Source: Dokdonella sp. (lineage in GTDB: Bacteria; Pseudomonadota; Gammaproteobacteria; Xanthomonadales; Rhodanobacteraceae). From it: a stretch of 64,000 nt of DNA. This document shows, piece after piece, positions 23,253 to 32,262 of the stretch; position 1 is the stretch's first letter, and the number at the start of each line of letters is the position of its first letter. Both the position numbers and the translations under genes were made by a program. Location: positions 558,001 to 622,000 of the forward strand of contig JANQAE010000002.1 in the NCBI GenBank assembly GCA_024707225.1. Reading direction: 5' to 3'. Below the pieces are notes generated by a model that was not told the origin of the DNA, searched no databases, and saw only the letters and a program-made list of their open reading frames with translations.

Positions 23253-25454
23253 TCAATCGAAGCCGTCGGCGAAGATCGCGTCGGCGGCGCCGTCGCGCGG
23301 CGTCACGAAGCTGCCGCGCGTCGTCGACAGGTACAGGCGCGGCTCGCCGGCACGCGACAGCGCCAGCTCGGTCGGCGAGCCGGCCGCGTCGAGGCCGGAC
23401 GCGAATGCCGCGAAGCTGGCGCCGGCGTCGGTCGAGCGGATCACCGCGGTGGCGCTCTGCTGGGCCGCGTACAGCACGCCGGCTTCCTGCGGATGGCAGG
23501 CGATGTCGGACAGATTGCCGCCGGACCAGCCGGTCGAGGCCCACGACGCGCCGTCGTCGGTGCTGCGGTACACCGCGCCGGTACTCCAGGTGTCCCACAT
23601 CGACATGTACGTGACGCCCGGAGCGGCGGGCGAGGAGCACAGACGGCCGAACCGGGCGAAGCCGGGCAGGCCGGTCACCGCGGCCGACCAGGCGACGCCG
23701 CCGTCGGCCGAGCGCAGCGCGCCGCCCTCGGGGCCGTCGTAGGTCGCGATCAGACGCTGGTTGCCGCTGCCGGCGACGATCTCGATGTCGACGACCTTGT
23801 CGCCGTCGGTGCCCTCGTGGTTCTTGGTCCAGGTGGTGCCGCCGTCGGTCGAGCGCCAGACCGTGCGTTCGGAACCGGCCACGCCGAAGTCGGCGCCGCC
23901 GAGGTAGATCGTCGAGGCGGTGCTGCCGAAGCGGATCGCGACCAGGTCCGACTCGAACAGCGTGCCCTGATCGGGGCCGAGGCTGGTCCAGCTGCCGTCA
24001 CCGTTGCGGCGGTACAGGCCTTCCGGCGCGACCGAGCTCGGGCCGCTCGACAGCGCGAACAGCGTGCCGTCCGGTGCGTAGCGCACGTTGCTGTAGCGCG
24101 TCGGCGGTACCGGCTCGGCGGTCCAGGTGGTGCCGCCGTCGGTCGAGGTCAGGATGCCACCGTTGTTGTTGCCCTGGAACGCGACCGCGACGTGGTCGGG
24201 CTCGGCCGGGCTGGTGTCCACGGCCATCAGCGGCAGCTCGGCGATGCCGATCGTCGAGGCCGCGAACGCGTCGCCGCCGTCGGCGGAGCGGTAGACGCCG
24301 AGCGAGGCCGCGCCGACCAGGATCACGTCCGGGTTGCCGGGCGCGTAGCGCACCGACTGCGCCGACAGGATCGTGCTGCCGCCGACGCCGGTCTCCCAGG
24401 TCGCGCCGCCGTCGGTCGTGCGATTGATGCCGCCGCCGTCGATCGCGGCCAGGATCGTCTGCGGATCGGTCGGGTCCACGGCGATGTCGGTCACGACGCG
24501 CAGCGGCCAGCCGGCATCGTGCAGCGCAGTCCAGGTCTGGCCGAGGTTGGTCGAGGCATAGAGGCCGACGAACTGCGAGCCGAACATCTGCCCGCCGCCG
24601 ACCAGCAGCCGGATGCCGTCGTATTGAACGGCGCGCATCGGATTGGCCGGCAGGCCGGCCGAGCGGTTGGTCCAGCTGCTGCCGCCGTTGGTGGTGACCC
24701 AGACCTCGCCGCCGCCCATCCAGCCGCCGAACGTCGCGATGACGATCTGCGGGTCGGCCGGATGGATCGCAATCGCGGTCGCACTCATCGGCGTCGGCCG
24801 CGCCGGCGTGACGTTGGTCCAGGTCGCGCCGCCGTCGGTCGAGCGCACGACATTGGCGGCCTGGGTGCCGAACGCGTCGTCGACGCCGGCCCAGATCGTC
24901 GAGGGATTGCCCGGGTCGACCGCGATCGCGGTGGTCAGCTGATTGGTGCCGATGCCCAGATCGCGCTGGGTCCAGGTCGTGCCGCCGTCGCTGCTGCTGA
25001 AGACGCCGCCGTCGGTGCCGACGAAGACGGTGCCGGTCGTCGCGAACGCGATGTCGAACACGCTGCGGAACGCCAGTGCGGGCACTGCGCTCCAGTGCGC
25101 GGCGCCGTCGGTCGAGCGGTACAGCGTGCCGCCGCCGGCGCCGCCCGGTGCGGTGCCGGCGAACACCAGGTCCGGCTGCGTCGGCGACGCGGCGACGCTG
25201 GTGACGTCGCCGCCGTACGGTCCGAGCGCGCTCCAGGCGGCCGGTACGCCGCCGCCGCGCGGCGCCGTCGAGACGGCGTCGTCGAGCCGCGTGGTCCGCA
25301 GCGGCCGGCGGCCGGCATGGTCGCCGCGTTCGGCATGGCGCGCGTCGAAGCTGGCGGCGCCGGGCGGCAGCGTGGGCGTCGCCGCAGCGGCGGCGAGTGC
25401 GCTGGCTGCGGCGGCGCAGCAGGTCAGGGTCAGGATCAGGCTGCGTTGGGTCAT
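23253..25454 (-). CDS. Secreted Asp-box (BNR/VPS10-like) beta-propeller protein with a GFD tail
   Basis: A 733-residue exported protein with a Sec signal peptide (MTQRSLILTLTCCAAAASAL). It carries at least eight Asp-box repeats of the SxDGGxTW type (for example STDGGATW, SSDGGTTW), which build beta-propellers as in sialidase-like and VPS10 proteins. There is no catalytic signature of a sialidase, so it is probably a surface or adhesion protein. The C-terminus is DAIFADGFD, a short tail I associate with exported proteins of Lysobacter/Dokdonella relatives. The ATG at 25454 begins the signal peptide. Confidence 0.82.
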   Translation of the reverse strand: MTQRSLILTLTCCAAAASALAAAAATPTLPPGAASFDARHAERGDHAGRRPLRTTRLDDAVSTAPRGGGVPAAWSALGPYGGDVTSVAASPTQPDLVFAGTAPGGAGGGTLYRSTDGAAHWSAVPALAFRSVFDIAFATTGTVFVGTDGGVFSSSDGGTTWTQRDLGIGTNQLTTAIAVDPGNPSTIWAGVDDAFGTQAANVVRSTDGGATWTNVTPARPTPMSATAIAIHPADPQIVIATFGGWMGGGEVWVTTNGGSSWTNRSAGLPANPMRAVQYDGIRLLVGGGQMFGSQFVGLYASTNLGQTWTALHDAGWPLRVVTDIAVDPTDPQTILAAIDGGGINRTTDGGATWETGVGGSTILSAQSVRYAPGNPDVILVGAASLGVYRSADGGDAFAASTIGIAELPLMAVDTSPAEPDHVAVAFQGNNNGGILTSTDGGTTWTAEPVPPTRYSNVRYAPDGTLFALSSGPSSVAPEGLYRRNGDGSWTSLGPDQGTLFESDLVAIRFGSTASTIYLGGADFGVAGSERTVWRSTDGGTTWTKNHEGTDGDKVVDIEIVAGSGNQRLIATYDGPEGGALRSADGGVAWSAAVTGLPGFARFGRLCSSPAAPGVTYMSMWDTWSTGAVYRSTDDGASWASTGWSGGNLSDIACHPQEAGVLYAAQQSATAVIRSTDAGASFAAFASGLDAAGSPTELALSRAGEPRLYLSTTRGSFVTPRDGAADAIFADGFD

Positions 25455-26183
25455 CGGGTACCTCGTTGCAGGGGGCTGAAGGCAGCGGCGAGACGGCGTC
25501 CGTAGCGGGCGCGGCGGAACCCGCCGTCCGTTGCGCGCCTGCGTCGGCGCGCCCTCGTCGTTCGGGCGCGGCAGCGCAGGCATGCAGGCCGGATGGCAGA
25601 CCCTTAGCCTGCCGCAATCGATCGCCGAAAGCGTTTGCGGCGTCTTTCGTTCGTGTTTGCGCGGCTGCCGAAACAGTGAACGTGAGCACGAAATGCGAGC
25701 CCGGACGTCGGGCCGTCGGCATTCAGCCAGACACAGCGGCGTCGCCGGCTCGCCTGCCGATGCGCGTCGCACGAGCCGTCACGAGGTGCCGTGTGGTGCG
25801 ATCGATGCGCGTCGCGCTGCGCGCGAACGGCGCATCGGCGGTGTGATGCGTACGGCCAGGCATGTGCGCCGCATCGAGGGAAGCACGCGAGCGCGCATCG
25901 AGCCGATGCCGGCGAGACCGGTGTCCTCGGCGTGTTGCAATGCGGCAGGACCTGCAGGATCCGAACGGTGTCGGCGTGGGTTCCGACGCCCCCGGTTCGC
26001 GCGCTTAGGGGCGGGGGCCTCGCGTCTGCGTCCGCGCTCGGTGCTGCCCGATCGAGCGGCGCGGGCGATTGCGCTCGATCGTCGTGGACGGATTGCTCGG
26101 CGATCGATACGGAGGTGATCGCCGGACGGACTCGCAGGCTGCCGATCGTCAGCCTGCGAGCGGAGCACAGGCGCGTTCGCCGC
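25455..26183. other. 729-bp stretch without a supported gene
   Basis: Open frames on both strands have arginine/alanine-rich, non-conserved translations. The only structured element I see is the inverted repeat at 26131-26160. The region must hold the promoter of the Asp-box gene (minus strand). No clear boxes are visible, though 25620-25700 is slightly richer in A+T. Confidence 0.4.
26131..26160 (-). terminator. Perfect 11-bp hairpin at the end of the aryl-polyene operon
   Basis: CTCGCAGGCTG and CAGCCTGCGAG form an 11-bp perfect stem around an 8-base loop. It starts 23 bp after the stop of the last operon gene. No T-tract follows on the minus strand, so intrinsic termination would be weak. 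It may instead protect the 3' end of the long mRNA. Confidence 0.5.
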
Positions 26184-26627
26184 CTACTCGGCAACCTTCG
26201 CGTAGTTGCCCTTCAGCGTGACGCCGGTGACGAACGCGCCGTCGTGGCATTCGTAGTCGGTCGGGCTGGCCTTGGTGTTCTTCTTGTAGTAGCTGACCAT
26301 GCCGATCACGGCGTTGGCGCCGATCTGCTTGGCCTTCTGCTCGAACGCGATCAGCGCCGACAGCGCGGCCCACTGGCAGGCGCGGTCGATGCCCTTGCCG
26401 GCGCTGTTGGTCTTCTTGTTCGATACGTCCGAGCTCATCTTCTGCAGCACCTTCGGCGTCTTCTGGCCTTCCAGATAGAACGCGACCGAGCCGTCGAGCT
26501 TGCCCTCGGCCTTGCCGAGTTCGATGACGTCCTTGAGCGGCAGCATGTGGGCGTCGTCACGGGCGGACGCGGGCGCGGCGGCGGCCAGCAGCAGCGTGGC
26601 CAGGGCGGTGGCGATGACGGTCTTCAT
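26184..26627 (-). CDS. Small secreted protein, last gene of the aryl-polyene operon
   Basis: A 147-residue protein with a Sec signal peptide (cleaved after about residue 22, ASARDD). The mature part has paired cysteines (DRACQW and YECHDG). Its segment KQIGANAVIGMVSYYKKN recalls the YbjQ/heavy-metal-binding fold. Proteins like this sit in aryl-polyene clusters of xanthomonads and, as far as I recall, are often labelled 'excinuclease ATPase subunit', which the sequence does not support (no Walker motifs, exported). It lies 30 bp after the preceding ketosynthase gene. Its role in pigment synthesis or transport is unknown. Confidence 0.65.
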   Translation of the reverse strand: MKTVIATALATLLLAAAAPASARDDAHMLPLKDVIELGKAEGKLDGSVAFYLEGQKTPKVLQKMSSDVSNKKTNSAGKGIDRACQWAALSALIAFEQKAKQIGANAVIGMVSYYKKNTKASPTDYECHDGAFVTGVTLKGNYAKVAE

Positions 26628-26657
26628 CAGGGATCTCCTTCGGAAAAACGGCGGGGG

Positions 26658-27908
26658 TCAGTCGCTCCAGCGGCGCAGCACCAGCGAGGTGTTGATGCCG
26701 CCGAACGCGAAGTTGTTGGTCATGACCAGGTCGGTGTCGATCGCGCGGCCGGCACCGGTCACGTGGTCGAGCGGCGCGCAGCGCGGATCGACGCTGCCGA
26801 GATTGACGGTTGGCGCGAACCAGCCGCTGCGCATCATCTCCAGCGTGATCCAGGCCTCCAGTGCGCCGCAGGCGCCGAGCGTATGGCCCATGTAGCTCTT
26901 CAGCGACGAGATCGCGACATGCTCGCCGAACACCGCATGGGTCGCCGCGGCCTCGGCGACGTCTCCCTGGTCGGTCGCGGTGCCGTGCGCATTGACATAG
27001 GCGATCGCCGCGGCCGGCAGGCCGGCGTCGGCCAGTGCCAGGCGCATCGCCGCGGCCATCGTCTCGCTGTTGGGATGGGTCACGTGGCGGCCGTCGCTGT
27101 TGGTGCCGAAGCCGACGATCTCGCCGAGGATCCGTGCGCCGCGCGCCTGCGCATGCTCGAGTTCCTCGAGCAGGAACGTGCAGGCGCCCTCGCCGAGCAC
27201 CAGGCCGTCGCGCTCGGCGTCGAACGGACGCGGCGTCAGCTGCGGCTCGTGGTTGTGGCGCACGCTGGTCGCGAACAGCGTGTCGAACACCGCCGCCTGC
27301 GTCGCGTCCAGTTCCTCGGCGCCGCCGGCCAGCATCGCGACCTGATGGCCCGCCTTGATCGCCTCGTACGCGTAGCCCAGGCCCTGGCTGCCCGAGGTGC
27401 AGGCGCTGGAGGTCGTCACGACGCGGCCGGTGATGCCGAAGAACACGCCGACGTTGACCGGCGCGGTGTGCGACATCATGCGGATGTAGGTCGTCGCGTT
27501 GATGCCCTCGGTGGTCTTCTCGGCGATCATCCGGCCGAAGTCGCCGATCGCGACCGGCGAACCGGACGACGAGCCGTAGGCGATGCCGACGCGGCCGCTG
27601 CCGAGCAGCGGATCGCCGAGCAGGCCGGCGTCGGCGAGCGCCAGTTCGCTGGCGCGCGTGGCCATCAGCGCGACGCGGCCCATGCTGCGCGTGTTCTTGC
27701 GATTGTAGGTGTCGGCCGGCAGCTCGAACGCGGCTGCGCGCGCGCCGACGCGCGTGTTGAGCCCTTCGTAGGCGTCCCATTCCTCGATGTAAGTGACCGC
27801 GTTGCGTCCGGCGCGCAGGCGCGCCTCGACGCTGCTCCAATCGTTGCCGAGCGGGCTGATCGCGCCGACGCCGGTCACCACGACGCGTCGCGTTGCCGCC
27901 GGCCTCAT
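26658..27908 (-). CDS. apeR: Aryl-polyene 3-oxoacyl-ACP synthase (ApeR-like ketosynthase)
   Basis: A 416-residue FabF-type condensing enzyme with a full catalytic triad: C170 in TSSACTSGS, H308 in NAHGTATD and H342 in YMGHTLGA. The N-terminus (RRVVVTGVGAISPLGNDW), the SMGRVALMATRASELAL helix and the C-terminal NNFAFGGINTSLVLRRW match the second ketosynthase of aryl-polyene clusters. Its position after KS-dehydratase-ketoreductase matches apeR in the Ape gene order. It elongates the ACP-bound aryl-polyene chain with malonyl units. It lies 10 bp after the ketoreductase gene. Confidence 0.9.
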   Translation of the reverse strand: MRPAATRRVVVTGVGAISPLGNDWSSVEARLRAGRNAVTYIEEWDAYEGLNTRVGARAAAFELPADTYNRKNTRSMGRVALMATRASELALADAGLLGDPLLGSGRVGIAYGSSSGSPVAIGDFGRMIAEKTTEGINATTYIRMMSHTAPVNVGVFFGITGRVVTTSSACTSGSQGLGYAYEAIKAGHQVAMLAGGAEELDATQAAVFDTLFATSVRHNHEPQLTPRPFDAERDGLVLGEGACTFLLEELEHAQARGARILGEIVGFGTNSDGRHVTHPNSETMAAAMRLALADAGLPAAAIAYVNAHGTATDQGDVAEAAATHAVFGEHVAISSLKSYMGHTLGACGALEAWITLEMMRSGWFAPTVNLGSVDPRCAPLDHVTGAGRAIDTDLVMTNNFAFGGINTSLVLRRWSD

Positions 27909-27918
27909 GCCTGCACCC

Positions 27919-28649
27919 TCATCCGACCAGACCTCCGTTGACAGAAATCACCTGGCGCGTGATGTAGGCGGCGTCCTCGCCCATCAGGAAGCTGACCACC
28001 GCGGCGACCTCCGCCGGTTTGCCGACGCGGCCGGCCGGGATCAGCTTCAGCGCCTCGTCGAGCACGCGCGGATCGACCATCTCGGTGTCGATCAGACCCG
28101 GCGCGACGCAGTTGACGGTGATCGCGCGGCTCGCCAGTTCGACCGCCAGCGCCTTGGTGGCACCGATGATGCCGGCCTTGGCGGCGCTGTAGTTGACCTG
28201 GCCGCGGTTGCCGATGATGCCCGACACCGACGCCAGCGTGACGATGCGGCCGGGCCTGCGACGGCGCACCAGCGGCATCGTCAGCGGATGCAGTACGTTG
28301 TAGAAGCCGTCCAGGTTGGTGTGGACGACCGCGTCCCAGTCCTCCGGCGGCATCGCCGGAAACGCGTTGTCGCGCGCGATGCCGGCATTGCAGACGATGC
28401 CGTACGGACAGCCGTGCGCGTCGACGTCGGCCAGCAGCGCCGCGGCGCGGCGGCGCGGTCGGCGACGTCGAACATCAGCACGCGCGCGGCGCGGCCGAGC
28501 GCGCCGATCTCCTCGGCGACCGCGTCGGCCTCCGCCTTGCGGCTGCGGCAGTGCAGGACCAGGTCGTAGCCGTCGCGCGCCAGGCGCAGCGCGATCGCGC
28601 GGCCGATGCCGCGGCTGGACCCGGTGACCAGGATCGTCTTGTCAGTCAT
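27919..28649 (-). CDS. apeQ: Aryl-polyene 3-oxoacyl-ACP reductase (ApeQ/FabG-like), frameshifted
   Basis: A short-chain dehydrogenase of about 243 residues. The N-terminal half has the NADP-binding TGSSRGIGRAIALRLA and the FDVADRAAA segment. The C-terminal half, in another frame, has SVSGIIGNRGQVNYSAAKAG with the catalytic Ser-Tyr-Lys, and a C-terminus TRQVISVNGGLVG. The frames must join in the GCGGCGCGGCGGCGCGG stretch around 28441-28460. The span is one base short of a multiple of three. It reduces the beta-keto group after each condensation. The start (28649) overlaps the preceding dehydratase stop. Confidence 0.85.
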
Positions 28650-29103
28650 CGTGCCCCCGTTGCAGCAAGGCGGCCGCATCGGCCGGTTCGTACACGGTCA
28701 GCGCGGCCTCGGCCACGGTCCGGGCGGCCTGCGTGATGCGGCAGTCGAACTGGCCCAGGCCGTTGTCGGCGAGGTACTCGCAGCGGATCTCCACGCGCAG
28801 CGTCTGCCCCGGCAGGAAGCGCGCGACCGTACAGCGGTACCGCCGGCTGCCGAGCAGGAAGCCGATCCTCGGCGTGCCGCCGCCGGCACGCGCGCGCAGG
28901 CCGGCCCAGGCCGCGATCGCCTGCGCCATGTACTCGATGCCGACCCAGCTGCCGACGCCTTCGCCGTCGAAGAACAGGCCGTCGTCGCGGATGTCGACCT
29001 CGGCGACCAGGCGGTCGGCGTCGGCCTCGATCGCACGATCGAGCAGACGCATGCGTCCGGCATGCGGCAGCAGGTCGGCGATCGGCAGCGCGACCGGCAT
29101 CAT
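28642..29103 (-). CDS. apeP: Aryl-polyene 3-hydroxyacyl-ACP dehydratase (ApeP-like hotdog)
   Basis: A 153-residue single-hotdog dehydratase. The FabZ/FabA-like start LLPHAGRMRLLDRAIEAD and the central hotdog helix VGIEYMAQAIAAWAGL are visible, followed by strands RRYRCTVARFLPG. It removes water from the beta-hydroxyacyl-ACP to create each double bond. In Ape systems ApeP works with a second dehydratase, ApeI, here fused to the ligase. Its start overlaps the previous ketosynthase stop (ATGATG) and its stop overlaps the reductase start. Confidence 0.85.
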   Translation of the reverse strand: MMPVALPIADLLPHAGRMRLLDRAIEADADRLVAEVDIRDDGLFFDGEGVGSWVGIEYMAQAIAAWAGLRARAGGGTPRIGFLLGSRRYRCTVARFLPGQTLRVEIRCEYLADNGLGQFDCRITQAARTVAEAALTVYEPADAAALLQRGHDD

Positions 29104-30287
29104 CGGGCGCGGCCGAGCACGAGGCTGGCATTGCTGCCGCCGAACGCGAACGAGTTGCTGAGCACGTAGTCGAGCGGCCGGCCGAGCGCGCTGCCGGGTC
29201 CGGCGATCGTGACCGGTGCCAGGGCCGGATCGGCCGCGCCGTCCCACCAGTGCGCGGGCAGGCGGCCGTCGGGATTGTCGGCCAGCGTCAGCCAGGCCAC
29301 CGCCGCCTCGATCGCGCCGGCGGCGCCGAGCGTGTGGCCGGTCAGCGGCTTGGTCGAGCTGACCGGCACGCGGTCGCCGAACAGGCCGTTGACGGCCAGG
29401 CATTCCATCTGGTCGTTCTGCGCGGTCGCGGTGCCGTGCAGGTTGACGTAGTCGATCGCGTCCGGACCGATCGCGGCGCGCTGCAGCGCCTCGCGCATCG
29501 AGGCCGATGCGCCGCGCCCGCTCGGGTCCGGCGCCGAGATGTGATGCGCGTCGGACGACTCGCCCCAGCCGGCCAGCGTGACCGGCCCGGGCTCGCGCGT
29601 CATCAGGAACAGCGCCGCGCCCTCGCCGATGTTGATGCCGGCGCGATGGCGGCTCAGCGGATTGCAGCGCGCCGGGCTGATCGCCTCCAGCGATGCGAAG
29701 CCGGCCACCGTGAATGCGCACATCGAATCGCCGCCGCCGGTGATCACCGCGTCGCAGAGGCCGCCGCGCAGCAGCCGCGCCGCGCTCGCCATCGCCTTGG
29801 CGCTCGACGAGCAGGCCGTGGAGACGACGATCGACGGGCCGGCCAGGCCGAGCAGGCCGCCCAGCGCCATGACCGGCGAGCCGAGTTCCTGCTGGCCGAC
29901 GTGATAGTGCGACGGCAGCACGCCTTCGCGTGCGTAGTGTGCGATCGCGGTCTCGCTCTCGCCGATGCCCGAGGTGCTGGTGCCGAGCACCAGACCGACG
30001 CGGTCGGCGCCGTAGCGCGCGATTGCGGCGTCGACGGCCGGCCGGATCTCGGTCAGCGCGGTCAGCAGCAGCGCGTTGTTGCGGCTGCGCTGCCAGGCCG
30101 GCAGCACGCCGTCGTCGGCCAGCGTCTCGCCGACGATGCCCAGATGCAGCGTCTGCCCCGGCAGCACGCCGGCGTGCGCGGCGACGCCGCCCGGCGCCGC
30201 GGCGAACAGGCCCTCGCGCAGCGCATCCTGGCCGCGGCCGAGCGCGCAGACCACGCCGAGCGCGTTGAGATAGACCGGATCGTTCAC
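29100..30287 (-). CDS. apeO: Aryl-polyene ketosynthase (ApeO-like)
   Basis: A 395-residue KS with intact C159 (VSTACSSSAK), H284 (VNLHGTAT) and H318 (LTGHTLGA). It starts at a GTG (30285-30287) overlapping the lipoprotein gene's stop (GTGA). Gene order places it as ApeO, which in characterised clusters forms a heterodimer with the chain-length-factor-like ApeC. A matching Cys-less partner is encoded at 42781-43506. It should carry out the main chain elongation. Confidence 0.88.
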   Translation of the reverse strand: MNDPVYLNALGVVCALGRGQDALREGLFAAAPGGVAAHAGVLPGQTLHLGIVGETLADDGVLPAWQRSRNNALLLTALTEIRPAVDAAIARYGADRVGLVLGTSTSGIGESETAIAHYAREGVLPSHYHVGQQELGSPVMALGGLLGLAGPSIVVSTACSSSAKAMASAARLLRGGLCDAVITGGGDSMCAFTVAGFASLEAISPARCNPLSRHRAGINIGEGAALFLMTREPGPVTLAGWGESSDAHHISAPDPSGRGASASMREALQRAAIGPDAIDYVNLHGTATAQNDQMECLAVNGLFGDRVPVSSTKPLTGHTLGAAGAIEAAVAWLTLADNPDGRLPAHWWDGAADPALAPVTIAGPGSALGRPLDYVLSNSFAFGGSNASLVLGRAR

Positions 30288-30868
30288 GGCGCCAGCTCGC
30301 GCGAGTCGATCGTCAGCCGATAACCCTCGTGGCGGTTCTCGAGCACGATCGTGCCGGCCCAGGCCGGCATGGCGGCGTATTCGATCGCGACCGCGACGGT
30401 GTCGCCGTGGCGCAGCTCGCGCCGCAGGCCGCTCTCGTGCAGCGTCCATCCGGCCGGCAGGGCCGCGGCGATCGCGGCGGCCGGCCACAGCACCATCTGC
30501 ACGTCGCGCAGCACGCGCGCCGGATCGACCTGCGCCGGCAGTTGCGGATCGCGCTCCACGTCGAGCGTCCGGCCGTCCCAGCTCAGCGTCAGCACGCGCC
30601 GGTTCAGCGCGAGCGCGGCCAGACGCACGCGCTCGGCGTCGATCTCGAGCACCGCATCGAGCGGCTTGGCGCCCACCGCGGCGCCGTCGAGCCGCGCGAA
30701 GCGCAGCTGTTGGGCCAGGCCGATCGCGCCGCCGAACGCGGCCGGCGTCAGCGCCAGCGCCGGCAGCGGCGTGCCGGCGCGGCGCGGCACCTGCGCGCAG
30801 GCGGCCAGCAGCACGGCCAGGCCGGCCGCGATGCAGGCGGCGCGGATCGTGCCGATCAGGCCGCGCAC
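30284..30868 (-). CDS. DUF3261 outer-membrane lipoprotein of the aryl-polyene cluster
   Basis: A 194-residue lipoprotein with signal and lipobox LLAAC (about residue 21). The mature part shows the DUF3261 pattern: a beta-strand-rich body with RRVLTLSWDGRTL and LQMVLWP-like (VQMVLWPAAAIAAALP) segments. In Ape gene order this corresponds to ApeN, placed next to the MMPL exporter and LolA-like protein, so a role in moving pigment to the outer membrane is likely. The GTG at 30868 is the only suitable start. It overlaps the flavoprotein gene by 13 bp. Confidence 0.7.
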   Translation of the reverse strand: MRGLIGTIRAACIAAGLAVLLAACAQVPRRAGTPLPALALTPAAFGGAIGLAQQLRFARLDGAAVGAKPLDAVLEIDAERVRLAALALNRRVLTLSWDGRTLDVERDPQLPAQVDPARVLRDVQMVLWPAAAIAAALPAGWTLHESGLRRELRHGDTVAVAIEYAAMPAWAGTIVLENRHEGYRLTIDSRELAP

Positions 30869-32082
30869 AGCTGCTCCAGCGTCTTGAGGCGACGCGGTTC
30901 GGCGACGTAAGGGTTGTCCAGATCCCAGGCATAGCCGGCGAGGATCGCCGCGATCATGCGCCGGATCTCGGCGGACTGGCGCGGATGGAAGATCACGTCC
31001 TGGAAGCCGCCGGCGTACCAGCTGTCGACGAACGCGCGGAACGTGTCGACGCCGCGCTTGAGCGGATCGGCGTAGTCGCGCTGCCAGTCGACGGTCTCGC
31101 CGCCCGCTTCGCGCGCGAGCGCGGCGGCGGCCAGGCTGGCCGACTTGAACGCGATCGTCACGCCGCTCGAGAACACCGGATCGAGGAACTCGCCGGCATT
31201 GCCGAGCAGCGCGAAACGCTTGCCCCACAGCGAGCTGACGTTGGCCGCGTAACCGACCAGCTTGCGCGCCGGCGTGTCCCAGACCGCGTCGGCGAGCAGC
31301 CGGTTCAGCGTCGGCGTTTCGGCGACGATCGCGCGCAGGCGCTCGGTCTCGTCTCCCGGGAAACGATCGAGGAACTCCGGACGCGCGACCACGCCCTGCG
31401 AGCAGCGGCCGTTCGAGAACGGGATCGTCCAGAACCAGACGTCGACGTGCTCGGGATGCACGCTGACGAGGATCTTGTTGCGGTCGAACGCACCGGTCGC
31501 GATGCGATCCTCGACATGGGTGAAATAGGCGCCGCGGACCGGAAAGCTCGATGGGGTTTCGAGCTTGAGCAGGCGTGGCAGGATGCGGCCGAAGCCGCTG
31601 GCGTCGAGCAGGAAGTCGGCGCGCACCTGGTACATGCTGCCGTCCGGCGCGACGACGTCCACGCTCGGCTGGTCGCCCTCGACGTCGACCGCGACCACCT
31701 GATGGCGATAGCGCACCTCGGCGCCGGCCTTCTCGGCGGCCTTGGCCAGCACGTGGTCGAAGTCGGCGCGCTGCACCTGGTAGGTGGTGCCCCAACCCTT
31801 TGAGAACTTGTCGCGGAAGTCGAATGCGGTGGCGCGCTCGCCGCGCACGAAGGCCGCGCCGTTCTTGTACTGGAAGCCGGCCTCGACGACGTCGCGCAGG
31901 AAGCCGGCCTCTTCCAGGTACTGCATGCTCTGCGGCAGCAGGCTCTCGCCGATCGAGAAGCGCGGAAACTGCTCCTTCTCGATCATCAGTACGCGCCGGC
32001 CCTGCCGGCGCAGCATGCCGGCGGCGACCGAACCGGCCGGGCCGGCACCGACGATGAGGATTTCGGTGCGTTCGATCTGCAT
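30856..32082 (-). CDS. FAD-dependent halogenase-like flavoprotein of the aryl-polyene cluster
   Basis: A 408-residue single-component-fold flavoprotein. The FAD-binding GAGPAGSVAAGML lies at 12-24. A halogenase-type core (FSIGESLLP, GFQYKNGAAF with candidate catalytic K73) is followed by WFWTIP at 216-221, an exact match to the WxWxIP signature of flavin-dependent halogenases. The region LLGNAGEFLDPVFSSGV is the second FAD-contact segment. Xanthomonadins are brominated aryl polyenes, so ring or chain halogenation is a reasonable prediction. A non-halogenating oxidoreductase remains possible. It lies between MMPL and lipoprotein genes in the operon. Confidence 0.75.
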   Translation of the reverse strand: MQIERTEILIVGAGPAGSVAAGMLRRQGRRVLMIEKEQFPRFSIGESLLPQSMQYLEEAGFLRDVVEAGFQYKNGAAFVRGERATAFDFRDKFSKGWGTTYQVQRADFDHVLAKAAEKAGAEVRYRHQVVAVDVEGDQPSVDVVAPDGSMYQVRADFLLDASGFGRILPRLLKLETPSSFPVRGAYFTHVEDRIATGAFDRNKILVSVHPEHVDVWFWTIPFSNGRCSQGVVARPEFLDRFPGDETERLRAIVAETPTLNRLLADAVWDTPARKLVGYAANVSSLWGKRFALLGNAGEFLDPVFSSGVTIAFKSASLAAAALAREAGGETVDWQRDYADPLKRGVDTFRAFVDSWYAGGFQDVIFHPRQSAEIRRMIAAILAGYAWDLDNPYVAEPRRLKTLEQLCAA

Positions 32083-32262
32083 GGTCAGCGGTTCCCGGAT
32101 GCGAAAGCGAGCGAGGCGAAGCGGCCGCCTCCCCGGCGGCGCGCGCAGTATGCCGGGAATGGCGGCCGGCGCAGAAGAACGCCGCGTTCAGCCAGCGCCG
32201 CGCGGCACGCCCGCGGCAGGCCGCCGCCACGCATGCCGCGGCTGTCCTGACGCAAGATCGCG

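Noticed and set aside
23181-25505. A 774-codon plus-strand frame opposite the Asp-box gene
   Set aside because: It mirrors the repetitive Asp-box codons and is low-complexity Arg/Gly/Ala; the minus-strand protein has a signal peptide and conserved repeats.
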